Positions 11,112-24,400 of a stretch of DNA of 64,000 bases are shown piece by piece. Source of the stretch: Anastatus disparis (taxonomy: Eukaryota > Arthropoda > Insecta > Hymenoptera > Eupelmidae); contig JAFFSR010000009.1 in assembly GCA_017163975.1 (NCBI GenBank), positions 248,001 to 312,000 of the forward strand. The letters run 5' to 3'. The number at the start of each line of letters is the position of its first letter. Within the stretch, counting starts at the first letter, position 1. Below the pieces are notes generated by a model. The model did no database searches. It was not told the origin of the DNA and worked only from the letters and a program-made list of their open reading frames with translations. Made by a program: the position numbers and the translations under genes.

Positions 11112-13087
11112 ATGGGACGTTTGGTTCGTAATTGTTAATCTTATAGTAATGGGCGTAGTATCAATTATCGTGTGAAGATTTAATTGTGATTCACTTTTAA
11201 ACTAGAATATCAATGCATTATAATAAGATTTTATTAAATTAAAAAGATAAACATTTTAAACTTTTTTAATTTGATTAATTAAAAGTAAAAGTTATTAACA
11301 AATAATGTATTTAATGAAAAAATATTTTTTTAAATGTGTAATAATTTGTTTTTACAGCAATTGCTAAGTCTTTTAGCAATCTACTTTTTTAGTCCTGTTG
11401 TGTTAGCGGGATATTCAACAAATCAAGCAGATCTTGAGCGTGCAGCAGAGCTTGCAGTGGAACGCGCAGCAGAGAAAGCTGCTGAACGTGCAGTTGAAAA
11501 AGCTTTAAATTCAGGAAATTCATCGACTGTTACCGTGACCGTTAAAGAAGCTTATTCAAATTCTCTGAAAACAGCTGAAGAAGCTGCAGCACCTGGTTCT
11601 GAATCGACCAGACCTTACGATCCTAATATATATAATCGTCAATATACTTATAAGCCACCTGCTGATGGTTACAAGGTGGATGACTCGTCAGAAGCAAAAG
11701 AACTTGGATTATCTAAAGAATCAGTGAATTCTAGTGTTGAGAATTTGGAAGTTACCTCAGCAGAAGTTGTAGAACCTGATAAACCAGTTGTTGCATCTGT
11801 TGAAGATACTGAAGGAATGAATTTTGAAAGTGTTAAAGATGCTGATAAATCATTACCGCTTCCTGATAGTGCAACGAAACTTGAAGAGTTTGGTGCTGAT
11901 TTTAGTGATTTGGATATTAGCAGTGAAGCAGGCGATGCAAGCTTCAAAGGCGATTTTGGTTTGAAAAGTAATACCCAAACATTTTCAAGCTCATATTCTA
12001 AAGCAAAGGACGATTTTCCCGAAACAAAAATTGAAGTAGATGATGATGAAGATGCTGAAATTTTTAAAATGTATGCTTCGGATTTTGGAGACTCCGGCTG
12101 GTCTAGCACCAAAAAAGAAGGCTGGGTTAGACACAGACAGTTATGGGACGATAACAAACATGTAAGAGTGAGTCGTGGCTTTTGGGATGATTTTGGTGAT
12201 GATAGTGGTGATGACGTAGATGAAGATGGTGACAAAGTCGAAAAAGGATCACCAGATACTGAAAAGACAAAATTGCACAAGAGAATGGTCGATCCGGAAA
12301 ATGGCAAAACAGGACATATTGCAGTTCCTTTGGCTACATTATCATTAAATCCAAAAACACCAGCAGCACTTTATCAGTTATTGAAACGAGAAGTGAAATT
12401 TCCATTAAAAAATGGTCAGAATCAAACTTCAATACCCATGAAAGTATATATAACTATTCCAATGCCGTACTCGCCATCATATGGTTTCCAAAAAAATATC
12501 GAAACTAAACCAATCAATCCTAAGGCTCAAGAACTTATTGTTCCACCACCCGAACAACTAAATGAAGAGGTAAGTTTTATCAAAAATTGTTCTCAACATT
12601 TTTTCGCACTCTGTGCACCTAAACTTATTTTCGCACACGCTTGAATAAAAATGCGTCTGTGAAAACAAGCTTTTAGCACGATGTGCGAAAAAACTGTTTT
12701 TGATACTGGAGAGAGAAAGTGATTTTAACTTCGTGTGAACTTTTCTCTCACGCTTCGCTCGAGGGCAAACGCCTACAAAAGACTAATCTAAAATCTAATG
12801 ATTCTAAAATCACTTTTTCGCACTAGTATAAAAAATAACAATATCATATAAAAATTATTAAAAAATTTGTTCTCCATCTTAAGATCAATAAGGATGGTTT
12901 GCTTGTATCGAGAGAGCCATATAAGAGATCTCTAAACAATAAGACAGAAAATATTGCCTTACTATACGACAGATATCGAAAACCATTGGCGGTAAGGGGA
13001 AGAACTCATCAATTAGCAGCAAAAACGAATCTTAAAAAATTTAACGCTCAATATTCTAATTTAAAAAATATGTCAAAAATTCAATAA
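11112..13087 (+). CDS. Unrecognised secreted acidic protein, 475 aa
   Basis: Proposed exons: 11112-11123 (MGRL, phase 0), 11358-12569 (404 codons, GTAAGT donor, phase 0) and 12884-13087 (TAA stop). The third exon is the least certain; without that splice the frame would end at 12644. Residues 1 to about 21 are a signal peptide (MGRLQLLSLLAIYFFSPVVLA). Residues 27-53 are an Ala/Glu/Arg helix of repeated ERAAE/EKAAE units, probably a coiled coil. The middle is long, acidic and probably disordered, with Asp-rich stretches near FWDDFGDDSGDD and several Trp. The C-terminal third turns basic. Residues 363-380 (IPMKVYITIPMPYSPSYG) loosely recall the vajk module [12 protein letters not shown]. There are possible dibasic cleavage sites (HKRM, LKRE, YKRS). 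I recognise no domain. The start, intron phase and promoter layout match the vajk-like gene upstream. Confidence 0.75.
12599..12693. repeat. Imperfect inverted repeat in the second intron of the acidic-protein gene
   Basis: TTTTTTCGCAC at 12599-12609 is matched by GTGCGAAAAAA at 12683-12693, and the complementarity continues imperfectly for about ten bases further inward. A third TTTTTCGCAC occurs near 12815. It could be a small foldback insertion. Confidence 0.5.
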
Positions 13088-13456
13088 CTAAATTTATAGT
13101 TTGAAATTTTAATGATCAAAATTAGAAAGCGGAAAACCATTCAAAGTTTTAATTTAAAAAAAATTATATGGTAAATAATTTACTTATATAAGAACTTTAA
13201 ATTATAGCGCTATTTGTAAAAAATTATATAGTATAATTGTATTTAAATATTTTTCTATTTTATATATTTTTATTATCTTAGCATATATAAACACTGATCG
13301 AAATCAAAGAATCAAAATTTAATTGAAAATTCATTAAGATATTTACTTTTGTAATGTGTTTCTTTGATTTCAATCTTCAAGCTCATCATCATTCATATTT
13401 TATAACAATGTCATTGTCATAAAAATAAAACAAATAATAATGTTTGAATTTTCTTA

Positions 13457-13462
13457 AATAAA
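13457..13462 (+). terminator. Candidate poly(A) signal of the acidic-protein gene
   Basis: AATAAA about 370 bases after the TAA and only 60 bases short of the last recognised Ance exon on the other strand, so the two transcripts would converge closely or overlap. Confidence 0.3.
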
Positions 13463-13522
13463 TGAAATCGATAAAATCTAAAAGCTTTGTAATTATTGCA
13501 TAAAAAAAAATTTTCCACTCAC

Positions 13523-15426
13523 CTAATATATGGGATGTTTGCTGGAATGTGATACTTTGAGCCAGGATCAAAATCATCTTCGGATCTTAAAACTGGGGGT
13601 TTCGTACCAGCATAAATTTCTTTTAGTCGATGCCAATGACAATTGTATTCTTCCCTATTGATGACACCTCTAAATACATCCCAGCGCCATTTATCTAGTG
13701 CAATGCTGTAAGGTAGAAGTACTAATTTTTCCATTGCTAGTGAAAACAGGTAATTTATATCAGCTTCTCCTTCGTCTACGTATTTATTAGCTAATCCTAA
13801 TGTTTGTAAATGCTTTGGAGTCGATATACTAAGAGCAATAGCTTCGCCAACTGCTTCATGAAAACCTGAAAAATAAAATTGTTTTTTATTAGAAATGAGA
13901 GAAGAAGAGTAGACTTATCAATAATAGAATACGAATAGTAGTAATGTGAAACTCATAATTAAAATTTATTTTGTATACATAATTTATAAAATTTTATATA
14001 AAATAAAAAAAAATATTATTTTAAATTGATTCTGTAGATAATGAAATTGTTACTTTCATTAATGTTTTAATTTAACATATTAAATATATAAAAAATTAGC
14101 TATGTAATTAAAAAAAATTAAGTGACGTTACATGTTAAATTACAAGAAAAATATATTCTTATAATTATAATAGATTGTTAATATTTTTATTATAATTATA
14201 TAAAATAAAGTTAGCAGATAAAAATAAAATTACTATTATTTACATTGATCATAATAGAATTGTTTTTGCAATTCCTTTTACATAGACATTCTTGAGTCAA
14301 ATAACCGGAGGGAGAGAAAGCCTCGATTAGCAATTATAATAAAAATAGTTACGACTTATGGTGCAAAACCGCTAAAACGCTAACATTTGCTTTCTTTTCT
14401 ATAAATTGAAATAAAAATTAAAGCAGCAGAGAGAAGAAAAAAAAAAAAGCAAAACAAAATAGTTTTCTTTTTATATAGATGAGAGCTGTAAATAGTCAGA
14501 ACATTAAAAATTAATGTCCCAATCGCTGAGGCATGCAGGAATAGCTCAACTTTTGTTTTATATTCATTTAATTCGAAAGTTTAAATTTCGTTAATTTTTC
14601 GTACCGGGATTAGCGCCATCACGGAATTCTCGAGGTAAATGACTGTAACGCAAGAAATATTGAATGTGAGCCATTTCATGGTGTACTGTTATGAGGTCCT
14701 TCATCGTTACTTTTGTGCACATTTTTATTCTGTAAAAAAAGAATATTATTAGTTAAGACCATATACTTATATTAAATTCTATATTTTTATTGAAAATTGA
14801 CAGATTCACGTTAATTATTTTCAAAATTTTTATAAATTAAATAACTTCTTTTAAGATTATAAAACATTATATATTTTATTAGTTTTTAATTTATTATATA
14901 AAGAATTATAAAAAGTTTTAAAGTATAGTATTACTGGGACATTAAAATTTTTGTACCTATAATCAATGCGATTGCAGAAATCCCATGCAGAAGCTTGGCA
15001 AATGAGAGGTCGGTCACCTGGATCAACAATAATACTTCCAGCTGCGAATTCCGGTGGCAATGCGCTTAAATTTAACGATAAGAAAAAGTCTTCGCCAACT
15101 CTAAACATATGGATTGGAGTCCAACCCTAAATTATAAAAATCATCTTTGATTATTCAACAGATTCTTGTCTTTAATTTTTGGAGTTTTTATAATTATATA
15201 CATAATCAGAAAAATTATGTTGTACTTAATAAATATTTATTTAAATAATTAAAATTAAATTAAATAAATGTTAATTTAACTCAATTTAAATTTTGTCAAA
15301 TTAAAAAATCATAATAAATTTTGTCGATTAATTATACATTAATTTAAATAAAATTTTTTTGACTGAAACAAATATTTTATTACTGATTATTTCAATAAAT
15401 ATTTATTGAGTTTAACCATTTTTTTA

Positions 15427-15464
<38 letters not shown>

Positions 15465-18400
15465 ATACCTGAGCTTGCATTTCTTGCGTGACATCTAAGT
15501 AATTCTTGCCTGGATAAGGCATAGTCGTTTCTAAAATATTTGTCCATGACTGAGCCCAGACGTTACCTAGAAATAGACATAAATATAAATTTTTTGTATC
15601 ATGAAACGCATAGCGTGATTATATAACAGATTCATAAAAGTTTCTCTATCGACGTTCCATATAATATTTACGTACCAAGAGTATTATTCGACTTGAAAAA
15701 GTTAATTATGAAATTTAAATAAATTCTTATTCTTTGCTAAAATTATCAATTAAAATTATTATTTTTTCTAAATTATTAGTAATTACCAAGAATATGCGAT
15801 GGCAGTGGGGCTTGTCCACTAATTTTTTCTGGACCATAAACATCCCTAAGTTTTTTTCTAATATAAGCGTGTAATTCTTCGTATAAAGGCTTTATGCCTT
15901 CCCAGACCTCGTCGATTTCGCGTTCGAAATTGAAAGATTCATATGGGAATTGCCAGTAATCAGCTGCATCCGTGAAATCTGAAAATTCGTGTAATTTAAA
16001 AAAGAGTGATAATAATAATCAAAAAATTTATTTGATCAAGAAAAAAAGTATTTACTGTTTCGTCGTGCTGCTTCGTTATTAAGCTCAACTAATTGATGAT
16101 AAAGGTCCTTCATTTGAGAGCCGCTTCTTCTTCTCCATTCCAGCCATACCCATTGCAACTCATCCCAATCCCGACTTCGAGCCATAATTTGTGTTATTTC
16201 TGTAATTAAAATGTACGTTTATTAATTAGAATATTTTAAGCACATTTTATACTCACAAAGTATATAATTAAAATATTATTTTTTTGAATTTATAATTTAA
16301 AAAATACATTTTTTATGATCACTTATTTAAAATTTTGAAATTAATAAAATTATATATATCTAACACGTATTTAATTTGAATGATTGAAATCTGTAATTAC
16401 GCAACAATTATTTATGCAAATACAGTTTATACCTATGAATATATTAAAAAAAAAAAGATTGTTTCTAAAGAATTTCATAAAAATTTTCAAGAACTGCAAG
16501 GAAAAAGATTTATCATTATTCAACTGACCTGGGAATAAACGCAATCCGCAGCGCAGAGGATCCTTGTAAGCGCAGATTGTTGCACCATTGTATATAGACA
16601 GCATATCGTTGATAATTCTATTATACTAAAAAATATAAATTTTATTTTAAAATCTTAAATTTGGAATTTTTTATTTTATAACTAATAATAAATATAATAG
16701 AAAGTTGTTTTTTTATAAAAATTTAAACTAAAAAAAAAACAAAATTTGAAAATTTATCATTTTTTTGTTTTTAGGATTATATTCTCTATCATATGAAAAT
16801 TAAATTTGAATTAAAATTTTCTAACTGTTTTAAAATTAATTATTATCAATAATTTGTAAAAATGGTTTGATTGCTACAGTAATCAAATGCAGTCAACGAG
16901 TTAAACTCACTCTATCAAGTTGATCTGGTGGAAGCGCAGCTGGACCAACAGCTGACAAATATCTCAATCGTCTTCTAATAACAGGATCTCTCACAGCGCT
17001 CGGATCAACTTTATCAATTTCATTCCAGGCATAAAATTGAAAATCAGCGTAAAGCCTTTGTGCTTGCAACTATAATAATAAAAGTATACATGAATAAAAG
17101 TCATTTCCTTATATTATGCGTAAGAAAAATAAAAGAATGAATATACAAATAATTAGCACGTTCATATTATAGCATTAGAATAATATTTTCCTTTTCAAAT
17201 GCTTATTGCCGTCTTGCGAGTTATCGCGAGATTAAGTAATATCTATATAGAATAGGTCGCGACTTGTCATTTCCTCGGGAATCAGCAGCCTTTTTTTTTT
17301 TTTTTGCAAAATGCCATCGGTTCAACATAAAGGCGTGAATCCCCATGATTTTTACCGTTAGAAGATAATAACCGAGTGTTAAGTGACTTTCCCACAACAG
17401 ACTAACAACTTATATTGTTTCCGCGATCATCGCACGGACTCTTATTAGAATATTTTGCACGTGAATCGTTTACTGACTTTTCTAGTCATTTCTTTGGAGC
17501 ATTACAATTGCAGGAAGAATATGTCAAAAATGAATGAGTATTTTGATTTTCAAGTAAAAAATTTAGTCAATTTTAAAATTGACAAAAGATTAGATGGACA
17601 TTTTAATAAGCACGCTTTAATTTAGTTTTAGGTATCATTAAATTATTTTATTATTATTTTATAATAAAATATGATCTACTGGATAAAGTATCGTTTTTGC
17701 CAGTTTGTTCATATTAGGTAATAAGTTACATTACATTACTATTGCTTTACTTTTATACAATTATTATTGGAATAATCTTTTTCATTGTTGATTTAATCAA
17801 TTGAATTGCAACGAGAAAAGTAAATATGAAAATAAAATATTTATTGTCATGATGGAATTTTATTTCTCAACACAAGCTTTAAAAAGTAAAAAAGAAGAAA
17901 AGAAGAAAAATAAAAGTGAAATGGAAGCCGGTACTTGGTAAGGTAGTAGGGTACTGACCGCTTGTCGCTTGTATAGAACAACGACGACGACGACGACTAT
18001 GACAACGCTACTTAATGCTTCTATTGCTTAATCGACAAGAGGGGAGTCCCGGGCAAGATAAAAACAATGCCATCGCCTGGGAACATTTCCCGTAAGAGGC
18101 GTCTCTTTCGTCCCATGTCAGGGAAATTTTGTTAGGAGTCTACGGGTCGAGGCCTTCTTTTTTTTTTTTCTTTTTTATTTTTACTCGACGATATGCCTCT
18201 CTTCATAGCGAGATGGTTTCGTTTCTTATTTTTTTCTTTCTTTCTTTTTTACTTTTTTTTCGCACAATTAATGTCGGATGCTTCGATAATCGCTTACGTG
18301 AAGGATGTACGCATGTACATGCTTTCTAAGCTCTACAGGCAAGGTTTTATTTTAATTAGTTAATTTTTTTCATATTTTAATGAATATTCTTTTTTCTTTC

Positions 18401-21400
18401 TATTTTATTTAAAAAAGAAGAATTTTTAAAATTATTTGTTGAGTTGTATTTATATTTATTTTATCAAATTATGATCGTAATAATGTTGCAAAAATTAATT
18501 CTAAATTTTTTAATCATTATTTTAAACGCTAGAATAATACTTTTAAAGTTCTTTAATTGATGAAAAAAATTTTTAGTTTAATATATTCGAAAGTTAAAGC
18601 TCACATAGATTTGGTTTCAAAACTTAAGTACAACATTTATTTGAAGATTGAGCAAACATTTTATTAAATAATTGTAACGTTTCGAGCGTTTTGTCAATAT
18701 GACTAGGCAAGTCAAAAAGTAATAAAGGAATCTTGTCCATTATAAAAGACTAATAACGTAATGGCCGTAAAAAAAATTTAGCTTACTTTTCTATACCAAA
18801 ATCAATTGAATTATTCTTTTAGAAAATATGTACATTTTGTAAAACACTTATAACACAATCAGCTAAAAACTTGTCTTTCACTTCAGCATAGAAAGTATTG
18901 ATTAGATTTCTTTCGGAAACGGAAAGATAAAATACATCCTATATTTTATAGTATTTATACGTAAAAACACAATCGTAAAAAGCGCGTGTCGAATCTTCTG
19001 CGTGTTCTGGAAAAATTTTCAAACCAAAGCTCGTACCATGAAATTATGGTACTGATTTTCACTTTTTAGATAAGTATTACGTACGCGTATGCGGGTGCGA
19101 CACTGTAACAAGTTCTAAAATGGTTTCACACAAACAGTTCAGGACATAACTGGGTCGATCTATATCTACACCCAATTTTTTTTTTCGTAAAATATTAAAG
19201 TATCATTAACAGCTAGGAAATATTTGACCCAATTTTATTCCTCACCGCTTGTAACTGGGTGACTTCGTTTACGTTAGTCTCATAGTTCCATTGAGCTGCA
19301 ACATTGTTGCTACATCTTTGGGTGCCAATGAAATCTAAGCTCGCTAATAAATTTCTGAGATCAACCTCTTGTACCGGTCGTCTCCGATTGTCATCGTATC
19401 TATCGCCATCTCTCACTGGTCCCTGATCTTGAATCGGTCGTCTGCCGTCGTCTCTAAACGGCCCTTGATCGGGAAACGGTCGTCTACCGTCATCGTTATA
19501 TTGATCCTGACCTGGTCGCCTGCCATTGTAAGGATCGTACCGGTCATCTTGTGGTCGCCTGCCGTCGTTAAAGCGTTGATCGTTGTAGCGTTGATCGCCA
19601 TAACGTTGATCACCGTAGCGTTGATCGTCACGTAAGGGTGGCAAATCCAATTGGCAAGATGCTAGGTTTAGGGCGAGTAATAAAAAAAGTGCTGCAGTTA
19701 CCTGTAAACAAATAAGCAGAAGTATTAGTCCAGATATTGTTTGTAGTAAATGTTTGTGTTTTTCAACTCATATTCTAGATTTTGGCATCCATTAATTATT
19801 TTTTTATACCATGATGTATAAAACTTTTAATGATGTTAGTTTTCTTTTTATTTATATTATTTCTTAATTAATATGCACGCGCATGTGTTTAATCGAATGT
19901 GTTCCCATGTTCCTGTTGAAAGATATCAATCTCCAAATGTATCTAATATCCAACCTAGTTTTTATAACAATTAGAAAATTCTATAGTCAATTTATTACTT
20001 TTGTAATAAAATAAATTTTGACAAATTTAAGTCTATTTATTTAAAGTAGTTGAACTTCTAAAAGATAAATTATGTAAATTTTACTCAATATGTACACTTG
20101 GCGGAAAGGATATTTTTCCGAATGATTTAAAATTCTAACCTTTCATTGGACGTTTCCGTTTTAAACTTTGTTTTTATTCGAGCATTTCAAAAAAAGATTT
20201 GGAAAAATATCCTTTCCGCCAAGTGTACATGTTTATAGTTTTATTTATATAATATTAAATTTCGTTTTAAAACGTTTACTTAAAAATATATACTTGAAGG
20301 ATACTGGTCCGAAATTGTTGTATATGTAAAATAGATATTCGTTCAAACAATATTTACACAAAACCAAATGAACATAATTCAACTACTGAAGGACATACTT
20401 GAATATTTAATTATTAATTATTGGAGAAAATTTGAGAAAATTGTTTTTTCAATCGGATATCAATAAGCTACAAAATATCTTTAATTCTATTCTTTATTGT
20501 CATTACTTATAAATAATAATTCGAATTAGGTCTTCAGTGGCTCATTCGGTAGAGCGATAGACTCACAACCCGAGGGCCTGAGTTCGATTCCCGCTCTCGG
20601 TCGAATGATACAATTGTTCACAAATACACTAAGAATCTCCGTCGCTAGTTAGCATATAATAGCAAGAATACGACGTTAAATAAAATTTTAAAAAAATACA
20701 AATTGTTATTCAATTGTTGCCAATTAGTATTCTAATATAAATACAATGAAATTGAAACATGTATAAATTTTTTTAAAATCGATATCAATAATAATAGCAT
20801 AAAATAATTATTAAGAAAGCATTGCTAACTATTATAAATTACTTATTTTACTTTTCAACAAGGCGTATTGCACACATAAATAGTCATGTTACTATCATAA
20901 AGCCTAAAAGTATCTTCAATTTGTGCATAATTTTGTTTGAATAATGTTCTTAATTATTTATTAAATATTCTTTTTAATTCTTATAAAATTTAAGCATATT
21001 ATAATAAGAACTATCACTCTAATTATATGAACTTTACTAATAATATTGATTTTTTTTTTATTTAAAATATACTGTCACAACTTATGAATATAAAAATTTA
21101 CAAGTAAAAAATAATACTCAATAATTTAAACACTATTCAATTAAATCAAAATTCACATTTCCGGTGAATCATTTTAAAACTCGCGTTCAATCATTAAAAT
21201 TGCCTGAGTGTTAATCCATCGTGCAAATTTTTACGTAACATTATTTTCCTTTTTTTTTTCTAATTCACATTTTCAAACAAGAAATTTTGCTGATACTTAA
21301 CTTTTATTTTTCGTGGTCAATTAATATTTCAAGATACCAATAAGAAATTTTCATTAAAAAAAAGGAAAAAAAAGAGTCAATCCCCTTGGTTAATTACATT

Positions 21401-24400
21401 CGATGAGTGTAAAGATAAGAGTTCCGTGTCGTGGAAAAACCACTCACGACATATCGACGAGAGAAAAAAAAAGTACGAGCGAGGGTGTCAGGACAATTTG
21501 GAAGGGTGACTTTCAAGCACGTAAAAATAACGTTGTCATTCTCCACATGTTCTTTTCCGGTATATGTAAAAATGATTTTCCACGATTGCTCAAATATTGT
21601 GAAATCGATTTTTTATATACTACGATATTCGTCCACCCGTTATCGGTTGCTTGATATGGAAAAAATTGAATATCAAAAATAAATTTTATTCCCTCATTTT
21701 TTCTTCCTTTCATGTTATGAACGTTTTTTGTGACATGATAATTTAGGATAAAATAAATGCTTCATCAAAATATTTGTATATGTTCTCCCTTGAATTGTAA
21801 ATATTTTACTTGCTACAAAATAATTTAAATACCTTTTTTATGATATTTCAAACTTTCTTTAATTTTTTTATTTGTTTTTTAAAAAAGCAAAATTGAGATA
21901 TAAAAATATGTTGAATTTGTTTATTTAAAATTTTGTTGAAAAAGATGAATCCATTTTAGAAATAAAAACAAAAAATTTCAATAAAAATTTATCTAATAAT
22001 TTTAATTATCTTAAAATTATTTAACAAAGTTAAAATGGACAATACTTTATAATTAAGAAAAAGAAAAATTCATTCTAAGCATAAATAAATATAATAAATC
22101 ATATAAGAAAATTAGTTGATTACATAGACTGTTTTAAATGACTAACAAGTAAGTCATCATAAAACGTTAAAATACCTGTTTTGCATTTTTATATCATACA
22201 TTAACTAAACAGAATTAGTAATAACTCTTCCTAGAACTAACATGACAAATGTAACTAGCAAGTGATTCAATGAGCCAACCCGTCCTGTAATTTCTCAAAA
22301 CAATTTTGTTCTTTTTTCTTTTTTGCGCAACATAATATTATTGTCCTGTAGGTACGTGTATTCCTTTTGAATACTTTAAAATAAACGAAAACCTTGGGAC
22401 AAGATAAAGTTTTGAAGCCCAAATGAAAAGGATGATACCATAATGAGGAAGTATGTTAATACCAAGCCTCTATACATGTACAGATAATACAAACAATTGT
22501 CATCGCGTGCTGGTTCTTTTTCTTATTCTTCAATTTTTTTTTTCTTTTATTTTTCTTCACGAAAGACGACTTCCACTTTTTAAGTATCTCGTGACAATCG
22601 GATAGACAACGAAACCACGCAAATATACGTGCTTTATGCATCAGTGATCGCACGACAAGTGTGTGTACGTGTATACTTATATATATCAAAAATACATTAT
22701 CCTGTGCATTAACGTCCTTTAAGTTATCCTCATAACAGATCCACAGCGTCGAAGCAAGGTTACGTCTCTTGCTGTTACGTATAATATGTGTGTTAATATT
22801 ATGGGTTCAAGCTCCTTTTGCTTTAGATTTTATTATTGTGTGTGCATGAGAAGATAAAGAAGCAGCGCGCTTTTAATGGTTGATATAGGTCGCTTATGTA
22901 TGTTTTAATGTAAATTGTGATATAACCGACAGCTAATGCTATTGAGTATGCGAGGTATTTCAAGGAAAGAGATATTTTATTTTGCATCTTATATTGTCAT
23001 AAAAGTGTATCTAGATTCATTTTTTTTTTTACTTATTTCTTATATGCGCATTGTTTATTTTTTGTTTAACAATTAACGGATTACGGTTGTCTGTGTATTA
23101 GCATAAGCGAGTGTGTATTTGTAATTGAGTGTGTGCGTGTTTATGTGTGTGTATGAGTATGTGCGTGAGACTGTGGGCGTGTGTATGCATAAAGTAACAA
23201 ACAAAATTATTCATCATTTTACAAAAAAAGTACTGTTAATCAGTCATTTTAAAAAAAGTATTATTATCAAAAAGTTTTCACTTTAATTATAATAGAAAGT
23301 ATAGATAAGAATGTAATATTTCAACAGAGCACAGATAACTTGCTGTTCAAGCGAATCTTTACACTTTGGATCATTGAGTCATAGAATTTTCCATACGAAA
23401 TAAAGAAGATCTTTTCATTATTTATTTACTCATTATTTTCAGTACTCTATTACAAGAAAATGTGTCAAAATGTCATAAAATTTAAAGTTTATGTTGTGAG
23501 GCTGAAAGAGTCTTCATAATTACTTTTGATGCGTGAAATTTATTACTTTGTAAAAATTAGCATATTAATTATAAAAAGTGAAGAAATTTTTTTTAAACAA
23601 TTTCAATTTATCTAAAGCTATTTAAACTTGAGAAATGAAATTTAAAATGGGAACTCGGTGCGAAAAATTTATAAGAAATAATTTTTATTCTAAAATTATT
23701 CAAGCTTGCTGCAATTATTAATACATTTATTATTTGAAAATTTGCGATCTTTTTTATCATTAAAAATAATAATTTCTTTAAAACTCGTCGACAATTAAAA
23801 ATAAAATTCCAAATTGAAAGTGATAGTAATTTCATTATTGAAATAGTATTATCAAAAGCAAGATCTATATTGTCTCACTCATTGTAATTGTTTTTCACCC
23901 TTTCGAAAGGAATAATAAATGAGCGCCAATTTCGTTGAAATAAATTTAATATCAAAATGGATTTTGTTATTGATACTTTTTATAATTTTTAATATTTTTA
24001 AAAATTGTTATAATTTTTTTAATATATAGTAAAACGTAAATAAAATATGTAAATCAAATACTTAAAGCTATTAACTTAAATTATATATGCATACATTCAC
24101 GTACTTGGTAAATGTTAATATTGGAAAATAAATTTAGAATAATTACGTTATCCTTTTTTATCAAAATTTATTACAAAGATTTAATAGAACACTAAATTGT
24201 ATAATAAGTGTATATCCGATGATGCCGTAGTTTATACAATTATTCAATCTAATTTTAGAATTTTTAAGTAAGATTGCAATAGTTAAAAATTTATAATGTT
24301 GGCAAGTCTGAATAAATCAGATATCAATCATATGTTTTTTTAAAATTAAATTTTTAAATTGAGTAATGTGTATGACTACTTTAAATAAAATTATTAAGTT

